Positions 1-7,899 of a stretch of DNA of 64,000 nt are shown here, piece after piece; position 1 is the stretch's first letter, and each line of letters begins with the position of its first letter. Under the pieces are notes generated by a model. It was not told the origin of the DNA and ran no database searches. It saw only the letters and a program-made list of their open reading frames with translations. The translations under genes and the position numbers were made by a program. Origin of the DNA: an uncultured Latescibacterota bacterium (lineage in GTDB: Bacteria; Latescibacterota; UBA2968; UBA8231); NCBI GenBank assembly GCA_958295495.1, contig OY282352.1, positions 2,728,001-2,792,000 of the forward strand, given 5' to 3'.

Positions 1-542
1 TTGGCCAGTTCGACGACCGCGACTACATGGACGATCTCTACCGCTATCCGGGTGTGCGCGGCGGCTATGGTGGCTATGGTGGCTATGGTGGTTATGGTGG
101 CTATGGTGGCTATGGAAGTTATTCATATCCCCACTACAGCTACCCCTACTACTATGGCGGCTATGGCCCCTATAGTTATGGCTACGATCCGTACTATCGG
201 AGTGGGGGCGGTTACTACGTGCCGCCAGGTTATGAACTGGTCAACACGCGCCAGCTCGACGATTTGCGCGCGGCGAGCCGGCGAAACACGACGCCGACGA
301 TTGCCGATCCGGCAGGGGCTGCCGAAGTACAGCGCCGCAAAGAAGCAGTGTGGCAGAGGCGGGAGCCTCGGATGCGCAATGCACCTACGCTTACGCCGCG
401 CGTGGTGCCCGCTGCCAGCGCACCGCAAAGCTCCGTGCCGAAGGCGTCCCCTGCGCCATCCGCGCCGGCCTCCAAATCGTCCACGACAAAGGAGTCGGCC
501 AAGCCCAAGAAGTCGGCCAAGCCCAAGAAGAGACGGCGCTAG
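1..542 (+). CDS. Gly/Tyr-rich protein, 5' end outside window
   Basis: The reading frame whose codons begin at base 3 is open from the window edge to the TAG at 540-542, so the gene starts upstream and only its last ~180 residues are visible. The visible part opens with acidic/aromatic residues, then a run of Gly-Gly-Tyr units (bases 60-122), then a Tyr/Pro/Ser-rich stretch, a short conserved-looking segment (PPGYELVNTRQLDDLRAA), an Ala/Pro/Ser linker and a very basic tail made of SAKPKK repeats ending in RRR. This is a low-complexity structural or surface-type composition. I do not recognise a family and assign no function. An internal ATG at 27 exists but is not needed, because the frame is open before it. 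An intrinsic terminator follows 24 bases after the stop. Confidence 0.6.
   Translation, partial: GQFDDRDYMDDLYRYPGVRGGYGGYGGYGGYGGYGGYGSYSYPHYSYPYYYGGYGPYSYGYDPYYRSGGGYYVPPGYELVNTRQLDDLRAASRRNTTPTIADPAGAAEVQRRKEAVWQRREPRMRNAPTLTPRVVPAASAPQSSVPKASPAPSAPASKSSTTKESAKPKKSAKPKKRRR
60..122 (+). repeat. 9-bp in-frame tandem repeat (GGTGGCTAT)
   Basis: Seven consecutive 9-bp units lie in frame: one GGCGGCTAT, then five of GGTGGCTAT (one with GGTGGTTAT), then a decayed GGAAGTTAT. Each encodes Gly-Gly-Tyr, the last Gly-Ser-Tyr. Near-identity at synonymous positions suggests recent slippage expansion. Confidence 0.85.
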
Positions 543-565
543 CTATCACCCGAGTACGCGCAAAG

Positions 566-599
566 AAGCGGAGGTCCTTTCGTGGCCCTCCGCTTTTTT
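566..599 (+). terminator. Intrinsic terminator, copy 1 of an exact 39-bp repeat
   Basis: A 9-bp perfect stem (AAGCGGAGG at 566-574 with CCTCCGCTT at 587-595) and a 12-base loop run into a T tract at 594-599. It lies just after the Gly/Tyr-rich gene. Bases 567-605 recur without a mismatch at 1458-1496 on the other side of the toxin-antitoxin pair. Confidence 0.85.
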
Positions 600-660
600 G
601 TGCCTGAGCGGCAGCGTCGGCATGATCCTGTCCTTTCGATCTCCTTTGCTTTTGCTATGC

Positions 661-690
661 TTGACACTTGGGCCTAAAATCACGTAACTT
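661..690 (+). promoter_or_regulatory. Possible promoter of the toxin-antitoxin pair
   Basis: A consensus -35 box TTGACA occurs at 661-666, but the element 17-18 bases downstream (TAACTT, 685-690) is a poor -10 match. A palindrome ATACGTAT at 703-710, immediately before the AGGAGG ribosome site, could be an operator for autoregulation by the ribbon-helix-helix antitoxin. This is inference from position only. Confidence 0.3.
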
Positions 691-721
691 TTCAAAAAAA
701 TAATACGTATAGGAGGCTAAG

Positions 722-976
722 ATGGCTGTTAAAAAGCTGACCCTAAGTGCCCCAGAGGAAGTTATCGCGGAGACCAAGCGGATCGCAGCTAAAAAGAAAA
801 CCAGCGTTTCGGCGCTTTTCGTGCGGCTTTTTCGAACTATTGACCAAGAATGCGATCCTAAAGACACCTTAGGCCCGATTGCGCTCAGTGCATCTGGAAT
901 CGTGAAGTTGCCAACGGATCGAGCGGAGAGCGAGTTGCTCGAAAGTGCGCTTGCTGAAAAATATGGAGTGCGGTAG
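722..976 (+). CDS. VapB-type antitoxin, ribbon-helix-helix family
   Basis: This 84-aa protein opens with a short beta-strand (KKLTLSAPEEVI), followed by a Lys-rich helix and a second helix (TSVSALFVRLF). That is the usual ribbon-helix-helix layout of small DNA-binding antitoxins of the DUF6364-like group. The C-terminal 30 residues would bind the toxin. A strong ribosome site (AGGAGG at 711-716) lies six bases before the ATG. The stop codon shares one base with the GTG of the PIN-domain gene, the tight coupling typical of type II antitoxin-toxin pairs. It probably represses its own promoter. Family assignment is from pattern and context. Confidence 0.75.
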   Translation: MAVKKLTLSAPEEVIAETKRIAAKKKTSVSALFVRLFRTIDQECDPKDTLGPIALSASGIVKLPTDRAESELLESALAEKYGVR

Positions 977-1407
977 TGATCGCGCTGGTAGATACCAATG
1001 TTCTGCTGGATGTACTCACGCGCCGCGAACCCCACTATCGAGCCTCTGCATACGTTTGGACGCTGGCCGAGCGCGGGGAAATTGCGGCGTTTATTTCGGC
1101 CATTAGCTTCAACAACATTTACTACATCGTGCGAAAAGCTGAAAGCAAAACAAAGGCCGAAAAAGTATTGAAACTGTTGCGGGATACCTTCGATTCCGTG
1201 GCTCCTGATGCCAAAATTATCAATCAGGCTATCGACTCAGCCTGCGATGATTTCGAGGATGCCATCCAGTTCCATTCTGCCATTCGAGTTGGAGCCCATG
1301 TTCTGATCACGCGCAATCCGCACGACTTCCCACAGCTAGGGGTGAGCATTGCGACGCCTGAGGAGTTTGTGAAAATATGGGTAGATCGGCTCAACCAATG
1401 CCCCTAA
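976..1407 (+). CDS. vapC: VapC-type toxin, PIN-domain ribonuclease
   Basis: This 143-aa PIN-domain protein should cleave RNA (usually tRNA or rRNA in VapC) when freed from its antitoxin. The expected acidic metal-binding residues are visible: D6 in ALVDTNVLLD, E94/D95 in DDFEDA, and D117 in TRNPHDF, a standard last motif of this family. Its length is normal. It starts with GTG at 976, overlapping the antitoxin stop by one base, so translation is coupled. The pair lies between two copies of a 39-bp terminator sequence, suggesting it entered as a cassette. Confidence 0.88.
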   Translation: MIALVDTNVLLDVLTRREPHYRASAYVWTLAERGEIAAFISAISFNNIYYIVRKAESKTKAEKVLKLLRDTFDSVAPDAKIINQAIDSACDDFEDAIQFHSAIRVGAHVLITRNPHDFPQLGVSIATPEEFVKIWVDRLNQCP

Positions 1408-1457
1408 GCGCATCCAGCAGAGGCAGAAGGATCCTGCCTCTTGACTAGGGAAGTACC

Positions 1458-1490
1458 AGCGGAGGTCCTTTCGTGGCCCTCCGCTTTTTT
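1458..1490 (+). terminator. Intrinsic terminator, copy 2 of the 39-bp repeat
   Basis: The same hairpin and T tract as at 566-599 ends the toxin-antitoxin transcript. The full exact repeat is 1458-1496. Its last two bases overlap the stop codon (1495-1497, minus strand) of the lipoprotein gene that converges on it. Confidence 0.85.
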
Positions 1491-1494
1491 GTGC

Positions 1495-2184
1495 CTAGTC
1501 GCCGCTTAGATCGAAGTGGCGGGCCTGCTGCTTGGGTGGCGGGGCGATGCGGAAGAGGAAGCGTTGCAGCGGGCGGGCGAGGGCCATGAGCAGTTGGCGC
1601 TCGCCTTGTTTATTGCCGCCGAAGATCTGTAATTGCACCGGCTGGTAATTGCGCTGCGTACCTCCCTGCTGCCAGACTTGGTTGGTGTTGAGGTTGATCA
1701 GGCTGACTTTGAGATCTATCGTCAGGTCTATGCCGGGGTTGGGCGACATGCCGTAGGGCGTGGGCGACATGGGCATCATCCGCGCCTGCAAGTGCCTCAG
1801 CTCGACTAAGACTAAGGCGTCGAGCTCGAGATCTTCCCTGAGAAGGGCCTGTACCGAGTCTTGGTGGACGCTGGTCGAGTCGAGGCGAATATCCTTGAGC
1901 TTGTAGGTGATTTCGTCTTGGTTCATCACCTCGGTCTTGGGCATGTTGCCGAGGCTTCGGACCACGGCGTTGGACAGACGAGCCATGACCTTCTCGATGT
2001 CCAGTTCTCGGAAAGGTTCGATGTTAGTCGCGCAAACGACGCCGATGTGTTCGACTTCCGCAAGGAAGGGGCGCAAAACCGGATCGGGTTGCGACGGGGC
2101 GCGGAATTCGACGCGAGTGAAAGCGCCGCGCCCGCCGCAGCCTGCTAGGCCAATAAGCAGTGCGAGGATAGTGAAGCGGATCAA
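1495..2184 (-). CDS. Lipoprotein of unknown function
   Basis: This 229-aa protein has an N-terminal hydrophobic stretch ending in a lipobox (LAGC, Cys16), so it is predicted to be lipid-anchored in the periplasm or outer membrane. The body contains an alpha/beta region (HIGVVCATNIEP, residues ~47-58) and a segment predicting an outcome such as ALVLVELRHLQ. I recognise no named domain. The start is TTG at 2184, overlapping the stop of the upstream peptidase/propeller gene by four bases. The two, together with the TPR lipoprotein further upstream, therefore form one translationally coupled minus-strand operon. A partner role with that large envelope protein is inference from coupling. Confidence 0.7.
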   Translation of the reverse strand: MIRFTILALLIGLAGCGGRGAFTRVEFRAPSQPDPVLRPFLAEVEHIGVVCATNIEPFRELDIEKVMARLSNAVVRSLGNMPKTEVMNQDEITYKLKDIRLDSTSVHQDSVQALLREDLELDALVLVELRHLQARMMPMSPTPYGMSPNPGIDLTIDLKVSLINLNTNQVWQQGGTQRNYQPVQLQIFGGNKQGERQLLMALARPLQRFLFRIAPPPKQQARHFDLSGD

Positions 2185-5100
2185 AAGCTCCGTCCAAAGC
2201 TGAAGTGGAACTTGAAGTCCGAGAAGTTGCCTTGTAGGTCCATCTGCTTGGCGAATTCAAAGTTCATCGGCAGCAAGAAGTACATTAAGAGGCCGAAGCC
2301 GACGCTGGCGTGTACCTGCCGTAGGGAGGATGAGAGTTCGTCGTGTGGGTTGTGGAAGGGCCACAGGTCAATTTCGTCACCCTTGTTCCAAGCCATGCCC
2401 ACATCCATAAACAGGCTGCCGTCAACTGCCGGAATCAGGAAGGTGCCGGGCCAGCCAAAGAGGATGCCGCGCACAAAGGGGACGCGCAGTTCGGCATTGG
2501 TCAGCAGGACCCGGCTGCCGGTGAAGGCCGAGAACGGATAGCCGCGCAGTGGGCCGGTGTTGAGGTTGAGGCCCGTGTAGAAGGGCAGGTACCAAGTCGG
2601 CCCCCCTAGGTTGTATTCGAGGGCGTCGCGGCCCAAAGACCCCACGCTATAGGCTCTCAAGCCCAGCACCGACCAACGCCCCAGCCGCAAGTAGTGGCGA
2701 TAGTCGAATTCGAGGTGCGAGAAAGAGCGCGTGGCCGACCCGAGGTCGAGCGTACGCCCCACCGAGAGGAAGTAGCGCTTGCCAGCGGTGGCACCCAAAA
2801 GGCCGTAGGTAATGGAGTCGTGGACGTATGCGGTCTTGAACAGATGAGTACTGGTAACAGAAGTAGAGTCTGATTCGTAAAAGGGACTGACCTGTTCTTC
2901 TTGCTCGCCGACATACGTATAGCTCAGGTCGAGGCGGCGATAGAGATCGAGCGGATAGCTGGCGTTGGCCAAGGCGCCGCGCTGCTGGAGACGACTAATG
3001 CCCCGAGTCGGGGAGCGGCCTGGGACGATGAAGTTGCGGTCGTTGATGAAGTACTGGTTCCAATTGAAAATAGATACGCGGTAGGTGGGCCGCTTGCCGT
3101 AGTAGTTGTAGCTGGCGGCAAAGTTGAAGTCATTGCTGATGTCCTGCGCGGCCACGTAATCCGTGGCCAAGATCAGCGAGTGATTGCCCAAAAGGTCGCT
3201 CATGCTCAGTTGGGCAACCGACGATAAGAATCCATCGAAATAGCCCATCTGCACGGAGATGCCATCGAATTCGAGCTTGGGGGTGTAGCGGCGACGGCGC
3301 AGTTCCAATTCGCCGTCATCGCCGTCGTCGGCGAGCTGGACAGGGGCTTGCGGCTCTTGAAATTCTGTGGAAGGCAACGGGCCGCTGGTACCGGCTAGGA
3401 GCACGGCGTCGTCCGAGAGCCCCTGATCCTTCAGGGCCGCGACCTGCCCTAGGCTTGGGATGCCGCCTTGGTCGGAGAGCGCGGCATCGCCCTGTACCGC
3501 GGGCCGCGTCAGGGGCGGCTCTGGGGCTGGGCCCTCGGCGGCTGGCGGTGCTGCTTCGGCCCCGCGCGCTAGTAGCTGTGCGTCTTTGCGCTTGACCTCG
3601 GGCCATTCGGGCATGGCCATCCGGTAGAGAAAGCTGCGGCCCTTGAAGTAGGTGTTGAACACAATCTGCCGTCCGTCGGGCGAAAGGGCGGGATTCATAA
3701 TGCCGCTGAGGCTGCGGGTCAGGCGGAATTCGCGACCCTCGTCGAGGTGATAGACGAAGAGATCGTTGATCTTGTCGCGGGTGGAGACGAAGAGCAGCTT
3801 GTTGCCTTCGGGCAGCCACTGAGGCCACAGGTCATCAGTGGGACTGGATATGGCCGTGTGCGCCACGTCCTTGGTTAGATCGTAAATTTTGATGTCGAAC
3901 TGGTTGCGGTACTTGGTGCTAAAGGCGATGCGCTGGCCGTCGGGCGACCAGCTCGGATAGTCTTCGCGCTCGGGCGTACCCGTGAGTTGACGCCGCTCGC
4001 CGGTCTGCACGTCAATGACGTAGAGATCGCTCTGGCCCTGTCCGGTGCCGATAAAGGCGAGTTGGTGGCTGTTGGGGGACCAGGTTAGGCTCTCGACGAG
4101 ATCCATGTCGGGCATGGTCAGGGTCTGCACGAGTTCCTTGTCGTAGAGATCCCACAGCAGAATGCGGTCGCGAGGACCTTCTTTGGCGACAAAGGCGATG
4201 GTTTGGCCGTCTTGTGCCCAAGCCACGGTGCCGCTGCCGATGCTGAGGTGATCGTAGTCGGCGGCGCGCATGCTCTCGGTGACGCGCTCGACGAGCGAGG
4301 CATCGCGCAGGCGGATGATGTCCACGTGCTGTTCGATCCCGTCTGAGGAGTGGACGGCGAGCATGTCGCCGCTGAGCGACCAGCAGGCACTGGAGAAGCT
4401 GTGAATATTCTCGTCGTCCCCTATTTTTTCGGCAAATTCGGAGGTGTAGTCGCGCGTCTGCAAGAGGGGCCAGTAGGCTTTGCGCATCTGGGCCGACCAG
4501 TGCTCGTCGAGGGTCTTCAAGTCCATGCCGATTAGGCGATCCATGAGCTTGTCGGTGTCGTGCTGGCTGTCCCACAAGCGGAGGATGCGGCTGATTTTTT
4601 CGGGGCCGTACTGCGAGGCAATGTACTCCATGAGCGCGTGGCTCTGCTTGTATGCGAGGAATACGTTGCCTTGGCCCCAAACCTGATTCATGGTTTCGAG
4701 GGGGATGAGGCCGTCGGTGAGCACGGCGTCGCGGAGGACCATTTCATCGACGGTGTTGCGGCCGGGAGTGGTGTATTCGGCCATGCCCTCCATGAGCCAA
4801 GTGGGCGGCTGGGCAATTGGGCTGGTGATGCGGCGAATGGGGCCTTTGTGAATGATGTCGTACTGGAAAATATGGGTCAGCTCGTGGACGAGAACATTGC
4901 GGAACTCGTCGAGATCGCCCGCAAAGGGGACGACCATGCGGAAGCGCAGCGGCTCGGCAAAGCCGGCGACGCCAGGCGGCAGAAAGTCGGGGAAGATATT
5001 GGTCTGCTGGAACTGGTAGTGAGACTGATAGATGACAACCGGCGGCCGGTGTGAAAGGTCGTGGTGCAAAATTTGGCTGATGTGATCGTAGCCCTCTTCG

Positions 5101-5333
5101 AGGTACTCGATCGCCTGCACGGCCAGATTTTGGAATTCAGGCTCGAAGTGAAGCTCTATGTGCTCACTTTCGAGGATCTCCCACTGGAAGTCTCGATAAC
5201 GAACCTTGTTTTTCCCGAATCCCTGCTGTAGCTGCAAGGTGAGGATGTCTTGGGCACCGAGGTCTGCGGTGCCCCAAGCGAGTAGGGCGGCGCAGGCGAG
5301 GCTGCGGAATCTCGTTATAGCCTGCACGTTCAC
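2181..5333 (-). CDS. Envelope protein: MA-type metallopeptidase, TolB-like propeller, outer-membrane barrel
   Basis: This 1050-aa exported protein has a signal peptide (residues 1-27). Residues ~40-260 form a gluzincin-like peptidase domain with H150-E-L-T-H154 and a downstream E182 in MEGMAEY, the layout of the peptidase MA family. Residues ~300-600 carry WD40/PD40-type repeats (SWSPDGQRIAFS, ALSPDGRQIVFN) as in TolB and dipeptidyl-peptidase propellers. A Pro/Ala-rich linker (~610-690) leads to ~350 residues of alternating aromatic beta-strands ending in SFGRSF, like the BamA/surface-antigen barrel with a terminal aromatic residue. It probably sits in the outer membrane with the propeller and protease in the periplasm or outside. 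The start is GTG at 5333, within a four-base GTGA overlap with the upstream gene's stop. Confidence 0.82.
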   Translation of the reverse strand: MNVQAITRFRSLACAALLAWGTADLGAQDILTLQLQQGFGKNKVRYRDFQWEILESEHIELHFEPEFQNLAVQAIEYLEEGYDHISQILHHDLSHRPPVVIYQSHYQFQQTNIFPDFLPPGVAGFAEPLRFRMVVPFAGDLDEFRNVLVHELTHIFQYDIIHKGPIRRITSPIAQPPTWLMEGMAEYTTPGRNTVDEMVLRDAVLTDGLIPLETMNQVWGQGNVFLAYKQSHALMEYIASQYGPEKISRILRLWDSQHDTDKLMDRLIGMDLKTLDEHWSAQMRKAYWPLLQTRDYTSEFAEKIGDDENIHSFSSACWSLSGDMLAVHSSDGIEQHVDIIRLRDASLVERVTESMRAADYDHLSIGSGTVAWAQDGQTIAFVAKEGPRDRILLWDLYDKELVQTLTMPDMDLVESLTWSPNSHQLAFIGTGQGQSDLYVIDVQTGERRQLTGTPEREDYPSWSPDGQRIAFSTKYRNQFDIKIYDLTKDVAHTAISSPTDDLWPQWLPEGNKLLFVSTRDKINDLFVYHLDEGREFRLTRSLSGIMNPALSPDGRQIVFNTYFKGRSFLYRMAMPEWPEVKRKDAQLLARGAEAAPPAAEGPAPEPPLTRPAVQGDAALSDQGGIPSLGQVAALKDQGLSDDAVLLAGTSGPLPSTEFQEPQAPVQLADDGDDGELELRRRRYTPKLEFDGISVQMGYFDGFLSSVAQLSMSDLLGNHSLILATDYVAAQDISNDFNFAASYNYYGKRPTYRVSIFNWNQYFINDRNFIVPGRSPTRGISRLQQRGALANASYPLDLYRRLDLSYTYVGEQEEQVSPFYESDSTSVTSTHLFKTAYVHDSITYGLLGATAGKRYFLSVGRTLDLGSATRSFSHLEFDYRHYLRLGRWSVLGLRAYSVGSLGRDALEYNLGGPTWYLPFYTGLNLNTGPLRGYPFSAFTGSRVLLTNAELRVPFVRGILFGWPGTFLIPAVDGSLFMDVGMAWNKGDEIDLWPFHNPHDELSSSLRQVHASVGFGLLMYFLLPMNFEFAKQMDLQGNFSDFKFHFSFGRSF

Positions 5334-5911
5334 TCTCCCGTGGATGTAGGTGAATTGTCCGGGCGTCCGGTCCGTCGCGGCTGGCCATGGTCCAACTTGA
5401 ATATGTCAAGTGAGCCTGTAGAGTCGCGCCCGGCCTGCTGGTATTGTTGCAAGTGGCGCAAATTGGCTGCATAGGCTTCTTGGGCGGGGTTGAGGGCCCG
5501 CGCCCGGCCGTAGAATTGAGCGGCTTTGTCGGTCATGCCGAGCCGCTCGTAGATGACCCCGAGGTTGTTGTGCAAGCTGGCCGACAAACTGTCTTGCGCT
5601 AGGGCGCGTTCCATGTGCGATTGGGCCTCGTTCCACATGGCGTTTTCAATGCACCAGAGCGCGTATTTGTTGACCTGCTCAATGTCTTGCAATTGCTGGC
5701 GCGAGCGCTCGGGGCGATCTACGACGACTAGTGCCGGCATGGGTTGGACGGCTGCTGCGCTGGTGGCCGTGGTGTCGGCGGCTGGGGTGTACTCGTAGCC
5801 GGTGGATGCGCCCGCCGCCGGCCGGCGCACCAGCTCCAGACAACCGTGCAGACACAAGGCACCCAAGCCAAAGGCCACGAGGCGCAAGATATTTTTTATG
5901 GAGCCATTCAC
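5330..5911 (-). CDS. TPR-containing lipoprotein
   Basis: This ~193-aa protein has a signal peptide ending in a lipobox (LHGC), a Thr/Ala-rich linker and then about two tetratricopeptide repeats (NNLGVIYERLGMTDKAAQFYGRA is the clearest region). TPRs mediate protein-protein contacts, so it is likely an envelope scaffold for the peptidase/propeller protein whose start overlaps its stop. I chose GTG at 5911; an in-frame TTG at 5917 is nearer to the AGGAAA ribosome site and cannot be excluded. Confidence 0.65.
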   Translation of the reverse strand: MNGSIKNILRLVAFGLGALCLHGCLELVRRPAAGASTGYEYTPAADTTATSAAAVQPMPALVVVDRPERSRQQLQDIEQVNKYALWCIENAMWNEAQSHMERALAQDSLSASLHNNLGVIYERLGMTDKAAQFYGRARALNPAQEAYAANLRHLQQYQQAGRDSTGSLDIFKLDHGQPRRTGRPDNSPTSTGE

Positions 5912-6080
5912 GCGCAATTTTTCCTAGGCGCGAGGCCATTTTTGCCTTGCGCCATTGTTGTAATTAGGAATATAACGAATAGAAGCACTTTGAACTATTT
6001 TCCGCGCTCCTGCTTCCACGAGCCACCCGTTCCCATTCGGCACCGCATGGCGAGGAACCCTCGTTTGACGACGCCGGCAC

Positions 6081-7403
6081 CTACGAGGTTCCCATCCGGT
6101 GTCGGGCCAGCTCGGCACCGCATAGGAGCAAGTAAAAAGGCGCGTATTGCGCCCACAGAACCCACGGCTTTTCGAGCCACACGCCTTCGCTGCCATAGCC
6201 GATCTGCACCTCGTAAGCGAGGAAGATCAAGCCGCTGAGGAGCACCCAAGCAGGGTTGGGGAAAAAGGCGAGGAACGGGACGACCCAAAGCAAGTACCAG
6301 GGATGCATGGTCGGCGAGAGCAAGATGTAAGCACCGAGGGTTGCAAAGGCGGCTCGGTAGGGGTCGCGGCAGCGGATTTGGACGCCGACAGCCACGAGAG
6401 CGAACAGGGCGGTGCAGAGCCAGCGAGCGTGTGCGTGGCCGTCCCACGGCTGTAAGGCAAAGCGAAAGAGCGAGTAGGCCGCCGCGTTGAAGTGCCAGTG
6501 TTGCACGTAGGTGATAAGGCCCGTCGCGAGCTTTTCCCCGGCGTCGGCAAAGGGCCAAAAGGCCAGTAGCCCCAGCGTTGGCAACAGAAGCAGGGCACTC
6601 CGCTTGCGGAAGCTGAGCCAAGGGGCGTGAGGGCGACGCCAAAAAGTGGGCACCAGCGCGAGGGGCACCAGTTTGACGAGAAAGGCTCCGGCGAGGGCGC
6701 AGACGGCTGCGGCCCAGCGCTGGCCGTGGAGCGCGTACAGGGCCGCGAAAAGGAGCAGGACGCCCAGCGCGTCGATGTGGCCGCTGCCGGCGACTTCGAC
6801 TAGAGGCAGGGGATTCCAAGCGTAGAGCACGACGCGGCGCGGGTCTTGGCCGCGCCGGACGAGGCTGTGTGCGAGGAGCAGACAGAGGCCCCAATCGCAG
6901 AGCAGCAGGGCCAATTTGAACGCGGCCGGCGTCGCGCTTAGTATGCAGATCGCGCGAAAGAAAAGCTGCGCCAGTGGTGGGTAGATCGTGGGAATGGCGG
7001 CGTGGTTGACGCTGTGGTCAAGCGCGTCGCGCAGGTGCGCCACCTGCGGGGCCGAGGGCGCATAGAGGTACGGGTTGATGCCAGCTAGCTGGACGCGGCC
7101 ATCCCAGACGTAGCGGAAAATGTCGTCCGAGAGCGTTGCCGGACTCCACCACAGCGTCAGGCGGAAGACGAGGGCAGCCCCGAGAATTAGGTGCGGCCGT
7201 TCGAGGGGTGTGCCTTGGCGCAGGACGAGATACGCTGCGAGTACGTAGCAGAGAAAAGCGGGAAAGACGCCGGCCCACAGCGCTCCGATCTGGTGCTGGA
7301 GATCGCCGAGGGAGACCAGATAGCAGCAACAGGCTTCAATGGCACTGGCGAGCAGCAGCAGGCGGATGGACACGTCAGCGCTCGACGCGCCGAGCACCGA
7401 CAT
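6081..7403 (-). CDS. Polytopic GT-C-type glycosyltransferase (GT87/mannosyltransferase-like)
   Basis: This 440-aa integral membrane protein has roughly ten hydrophobic segments. Between the first segments lies SDDIFRYVWDGRV followed by INPYLYAP (residues ~92-116), a signature of DUF2029/GT87 and PIG-M-like enzymes, whose acidic pair in the first periplasmic loop takes part in transfer from polyprenyl-phosphate sugars. It probably adds a sugar to a lipid-linked or envelope glycan on the periplasmic side. Donor and acceptor cannot be read from sequence. Its ATG overlaps the 3' end of the NlpC/P60 gene by 29 bases, so the two are cotranscribed. Confidence 0.7.
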   Translation of the reverse strand: MSVLGASSADVSIRLLLLASAIEACCCYLVSLGDLQHQIGALWAGVFPAFLCYVLAAYLVLRQGTPLERPHLILGAALVFRLTLWWSPATLSDDIFRYVWDGRVQLAGINPYLYAPSAPQVAHLRDALDHSVNHAAIPTIYPPLAQLFFRAICILSATPAAFKLALLLCDWGLCLLLAHSLVRRGQDPRRVVLYAWNPLPLVEVAGSGHIDALGVLLLFAALYALHGQRWAAAVCALAGAFLVKLVPLALVPTFWRRPHAPWLSFRKRSALLLLPTLGLLAFWPFADAGEKLATGLITYVQHWHFNAAAYSLFRFALQPWDGHAHARWLCTALFALVAVGVQIRCRDPYRAAFATLGAYILLSPTMHPWYLLWVVPFLAFFPNPAWVLLSGLIFLAYEVQIGYGSEGVWLEKPWVLWAQYAPFYLLLCGAELARHRMGTS

Positions 7404-7899
7404 AGCGGCGGTGAAAATAAGGGTGGTCGAGCGCGGTAATGGTCGCGCCGGTGCTTATGCCCACATGGGCGAAGCGCCCCTTGCCGATATAAATCCCAAC
7501 GTGGGAAACGCCCCGTCCTGAGAAGGTATTCCTGAAGAAAACCAGATCTCCTGGTTTGAGATCCTGTCGTCGGCTGACGGTGCGGCCGACGCGGTATATC
7601 TGCCTAGAGGTGCGGGGCAATTCAATGCCATAAGTCTGGCGGAAAACGGCGCGGGTAAAGGCCGAGCAGTCCATGCCAGCGCGGGTGGTGCCACCCCACT
7701 TGTAGGGTACGCCGAGATAGCCTTCGACGACGCGAGCGAGGCGGCTGGGGCTGGCGCGGCGGCGTTTTTTGAGTTCGCGCACCACGCTGTCCGAATCCGC
7801 GGAGTCGGCGGTATAACGCGGGGCCGAGCGGATTGAGCAGCTACAGGCGGCGAGGAGGCACAAGAAGATAAGGAGGCGCAACATCAGCAGCCCGTTCAC
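7375..7899 (-). CDS. NlpC/P60-family peptidoglycan hydrolase lipoprotein
   Basis: This 174-aa protein has a short hydrophobic leader with a lipobox (LAAC, Cys19), placing it in the periplasm, then a complete NlpC/P60 domain. The catalytic triad positions are visible: C78 in MDCSAF, H133 in SHVGIYIG and H145 in FAHVGI. It should cleave gamma-D-glutamyl-diamino-acid bonds in peptidoglycan stems. The start is GTG at 7899 in a GTGA overlap with the upstream dehydrogenase gene. Downstream it overlaps the glycosyltransferase gene. Confidence 0.87.
   Translation of the reverse strand: MNGLLMLRLLIFLCLLAACSCSIRSAPRYTADSADSDSVVRELKKRRRASPSRLARVVEGYLGVPYKWGGTTRAGMDCSAFTRAVFRQTYGIELPRTSRQIYRVGRTVSRRQDLKPGDLVFFRNTFSGRGVSHVGIYIGKGRFAHVGISTGATITALDHPYFHRRYVGARRVER

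Noticed and set aside
60..122. Regular 9-bp repeats as a CRISPR-like array
   Set aside because: The units are contiguous with no spacers and are in frame within a coding region, so they are protein repeats.
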